From contig JALQPE010000226.1 of the NCBI GenBank assembly GCA_030407315.1, positions 1 through 64,000 on the forward strand: DNA of 64,000 nucleotides. The letters run 5' to 3'. This DNA comes from Asparagopsis taxiformis (taxonomy: Eukaryota > Rhodophyta > Florideophyceae > Bonnemaisoniales > Bonnemaisoniaceae). The notes below the pieces were generated by a model that worked only from the letters and a program-made list of their open reading frames with translations, searched no databases and was not told the origin of the DNA. Positions 61,822 to 64,000 of the stretch are shown here, one piece after another (positions within the stretch are counted from its first letter, which is position 1; each line of letters starts with the position of its first letter). A program made the translations under genes and the position numbers.

Positions 61822-63644
61822 TCACTGCTCCGGTCGTCCCCTCTATACATTGCAATGGCATTGGTGAGATGCCATTGCAACTCCTTCGGCTGCTTAACCG
61901 ACCCAATTGCCATCTCTGTGCTCAGAAACGACTTGCGCATAATACTCTTTGGGCGCCCATACGCAGCGTACAGAGAATTTGCTATTGCAGTCACGCGACG
62001 GACGTATGTATAGAAGTCGTTCACGTCAAAGCGTCCATCCGGACGTCCACCATGAGCAGGATTCAAGTACTCCGAAAGACCACGCAAGACGAAGACAAAG
62101 TTTTCTTCCAGCAACTCGCGCACTATCTTGTGGTCCAGGTGCGTTATCCCAATCTCGTTGCGGCGCTCAGAATTGTTCAGCTCACGCAACACGTCGTCGA
62201 GAACAGGATGCTTCAGCGTTGCTATAGCCAAACGCGTCCACCGCCGGGCCGTGTTCGTTGAATTCATCATCCCCATGAACTGCGCCTCGAACAATGTTCG
62301 GATGACATCAGACTCACGCAAGTCGCCAGCGTTTTCCACGTTATTTGCAACAGCATTCGTACGGATGAACTGCTGGATGGACGACAAGATTCGAACCAGG
62401 GAGCGCTCCGTCAGTTGCGTCCCAGTCGTATGGTTCGACTCTGCACTCTTGTGGATGATCTCATGAGGCTGAAGATCACTGTCGTCCTTGCGGCGAAGGT
62501 AGTACACATCCAGAGGCTGAGTAACCCAGCGCAAGCGGTTTGCGTCCTGTGGCAGCTTGGTTCTGTGCATACGGGTGAGGCGCGTGAAGTCCTCCGCAAT
62601 GCTATGCATAGCATTGAGACGATGCAGTCCGTCGATCACGGTCACGTTCGCATTGGCATGGAATTTGCCATTCTGGAACAGACGCGTGTCGGCGGGCAGA
62701 TGCGTATTCTGCGACCTCAGCACCGTCACAGTGATACGCGAAGAGCTCACATACCCCACAGCCAACATATTGTTGCGCAGGTCCTCCACGTGGTCTTCTT
62801 TCACATCCCGAAGAGTCACGGCCGGTTCCACTAGCTGCCTCACCAACACAGTCGCTCCTTCTCCGACGTAATCCGACGTCACAAACTTGGGCACCATAAT
62901 TTGCGTCCCCTGCTGCTCACGAATGCTTTCCGCCACCTCCGGTTCGTCGTCCACCTCGGTTACGTCCTGCGTAGTAGCTTCGGTGACGTTGGAGCGAGCA
63001 GGGTGCTTCGTGCCTCCACTGGAGGGTTTTGCAGAGCGAGCAGGGTGCTTCGTGCCTCCATTGGAGGGTCTTGCAGAGCGAGCAGGGCGCTTCGTGCCTC
63101 CCGAAACCGGAATGGAGCGTGCTGGATGCTTCGTACCCCCCGAACCAGTGATTTCGCCTGCTGGACCGGTACTGGGCATCCGTCCCGAGCTGGCCTGGTT
63201 CGTCGCTGCGTTGAAGTTTGACGCTGCAGCAGGGGTACGAATGTCGCTAGGGCCATCCTCCGCAGCGGGGCGCATCATCCGAGTATCCCAAGGGTAAAAC
63301 GCCGCAGCGTATGCTCCACCCATCGTCTCCGGCGGTCCCTCGGCGCCATCAAACATGTACGGGAACGGGAGGTCCTTGAACTTGTCCTTAGTCGCAATGT
63401 TGCGCACGACGATATAGTCCGCCTCGTCGGTTTCCGGCAGCTTGTGGTTGTGCAGCGTGCGCGGAAGGCCAACATCGCCACCAGCAGTGCTCACCGAAGC
63501 TGTCCCAATATGCACAGCCGCACCGTCCACGTCCGCAAACAAATTGACATCGACGCCGCGCTTGAGTCCGCGCGACTCCGCTGACGCGCTCACTTGATCG
63601 CCGCAAACCGTTGAAAACAAACTGCTGAAATGCGTATCCGCCAT
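61746..63644 (-). CDS. ParB-like domain protein (632 aa)
   Basis: ATG 63644 in strong context (ACCATGG). N-terminal 160 residues without recognised domain. Residues about 168-218 contain four GGTK(H/R)PARS units at 12-16-residue spacing, basic and probably disordered. About 265-420 resembles the ParB/sulfiredoxin fold: VTLRDVKEDHVEDLRNNM, then VIDGLHRLNAM (338-346) in the place of the ParB 'G-x-HR-x-x-A' motif, then SAESNHTTG. The C-terminal 200 residues are helical. ParB-like domains bind or cleave nucleic acid or nucleotides; the activity here is unknown. The stop overlaps the next disrupted reading frame. Confidence 0.65.
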   Translation of the reverse strand: MADTHFSSLFSTVCGDQVSASAESRGLKRGVDVNLFADVDGAAVHIGTASVSTAGGDVGLPRTLHNHKLPETDEADYIVVRNIATKDKFKDLPFPYMFDGAEGPPETMGGAYAAAFYPWDTRMMRPAAEDGPSDIRTPAAASNFNAATNQASSGRMPSTGPAGEITGSGGTKHPARSIPVSGGTKRPARSARPSNGGTKHPARSAKPSSGGTKHPARSNVTEATTQDVTEVDDEPEVAESIREQQGTQIMVPKFVTSDYVGEGATVLVRQLVEPAVTLRDVKEDHVEDLRNNMLAVGYVSSSRITVTVLRSQNTHLPADTRLFQNGKFHANANVTVIDGLHRLNAMHSIAEDFTRLTRMHRTKLPQDANRLRWVTQPLDVYYLRRKDDSDLQPHEIIHKSAESNHTTGTQLTERSLVRILSSIQQFIRTNAVANNVENAGDLRESDVIRTLFEAQFMGMMNSTNTARRWTRLAIATLKHPVLDDVLRELNNSERRNEIGITHLDHKIVRELLEENFVFVLRGLSEYLNPAHGGRPDGRFDVNDFYTYVRRVTAIANSLYAAYGRPKSIMRKSFLSTEMAIGSVKQPKELQWHLTNAIAMYRGDDRSSEVRMRRRTTRLQDLETNLKEFSIRH

Positions 63645-64000
63645 GGTTGTTGAGTTGGAAAGGAAAAAGAGATGGTTGACATTGACGTATTGGAGTGATG
63701 TGGATGGTATGTTTCACGTTAAGTTGAAGAATGGTCGTGAACGCCAATCGCTGGAAATAATAACACAATACAACCGAAATTTTGTTAGGTACACGCCTAT
63801 CGTGACCGCTGGAATGCAAGAGAGGCAATCGAGATGTGAGTGTCCGTTCGGAACGGGCCCGAGTCGGGCTCTCGAAACCTGACGAGGTGGCGTGAAGCAG
63901 GCAGTTTCCTTGATGTGTAATGTGTTAAAATTACAGCTGTCAAGCTAGACGGCTTTTGGGGCGGCTGCGAGCACCCCTTTATCCGGGGAACACCCTGATT
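63645..64000. other. Upstream of the ParB-like gene
   Basis: Presumably holds the promoter of the ParB-like gene (minus). I see no clear TATA box and no other gene. Confidence 0.45.

Noticed and set aside
1..64000. CRISPR arrays, bacterial operons, integrons or prophage
   Set aside because: No regular spacer-repeat arrays or ribosome-binding sites; TATA boxes, signal-peptide genes, WD40/NB-ARC and copia elements all indicate eukaryotic nuclear DNA.

Overview
This is nuclear DNA from an intron-poor, TATA-box-using eukaryote. Several kilobase-long reading frames have no introns, there are no bacterial operons or Shine-Dalgarno sites, and the window is crowded with Ty1/copia LTR retrotransposons. 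A florideophyte red alga (Chondrus/Gracilaria type) would fit: compact single-exon genes, copia-rich, STAND immune-type receptors. That is an inference from style, not a match to a known genome.

Layout. 1-7.3 kb: a duplicated segment with a dead secreted-protein gene (267-520), split by copia element A (1100-5797, minus). 7.3-17.2 kb: two plus-strand copia elements 279 bp apart, E (7304-12073, three frameshifts, identical LTRs) and B (12353-17232, intact 1542-codon gag-pol, identical LTRs). 17.2-22.4 kb: two paralogous six-cysteine secreted-protein genes (minus) in duplicated, foldback-rich DNA. 22.4-29.2 kb: a same-strand pair, a Sel1-repeat protein and a STAND receptor of order NB-ARC, WD40, C-terminal TIR. 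29-45 kb: three paralogous cysteine-rich secreted-protein genes plus a 5'-truncated copy, among small repeats and segmental duplications, with intact copia element C at 35097-39844. 46-57.4 kb: copia F (minus) with copia D inserted inside its 3' LTR, then the 3' end of another copia (G). 57.4-59.6 kb: palindrome-rich and C-rich non-genic DNA. 59.7-63.6 kb: a disrupted reading frame resembling a 2-oxoglutarate/Fe(II) oxygenase, preceded by a ParB-like protein gene.

The main observation concerns the retroelements. For all six complete elements I found both LTRs, a 5-bp target duplication, and a primer site complementary to the anticodon arm of initiator tRNA-Met (half-tRNA priming, as in Drosophila copia). 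At the internal edge of the 3' LTR, all seven 3' ends carry a second copy of the first 11-16 nt of the LTR, 46-82 nt before the LTR itself. It often lies in the loop of a conserved hairpin. The 5' LTR lacks this extra segment. In all four elements where the two copies differ at the edge, the 5' LTR carries the edge of the upstream copy joined to the body of the downstream copy. This looks like a regular jump during plus-strand DNA synthesis. I know of no description of it.

All assignments were made by eye, without database searches. Several 1-nt disruptions lie in or near homopolymers and could be assembly errors.
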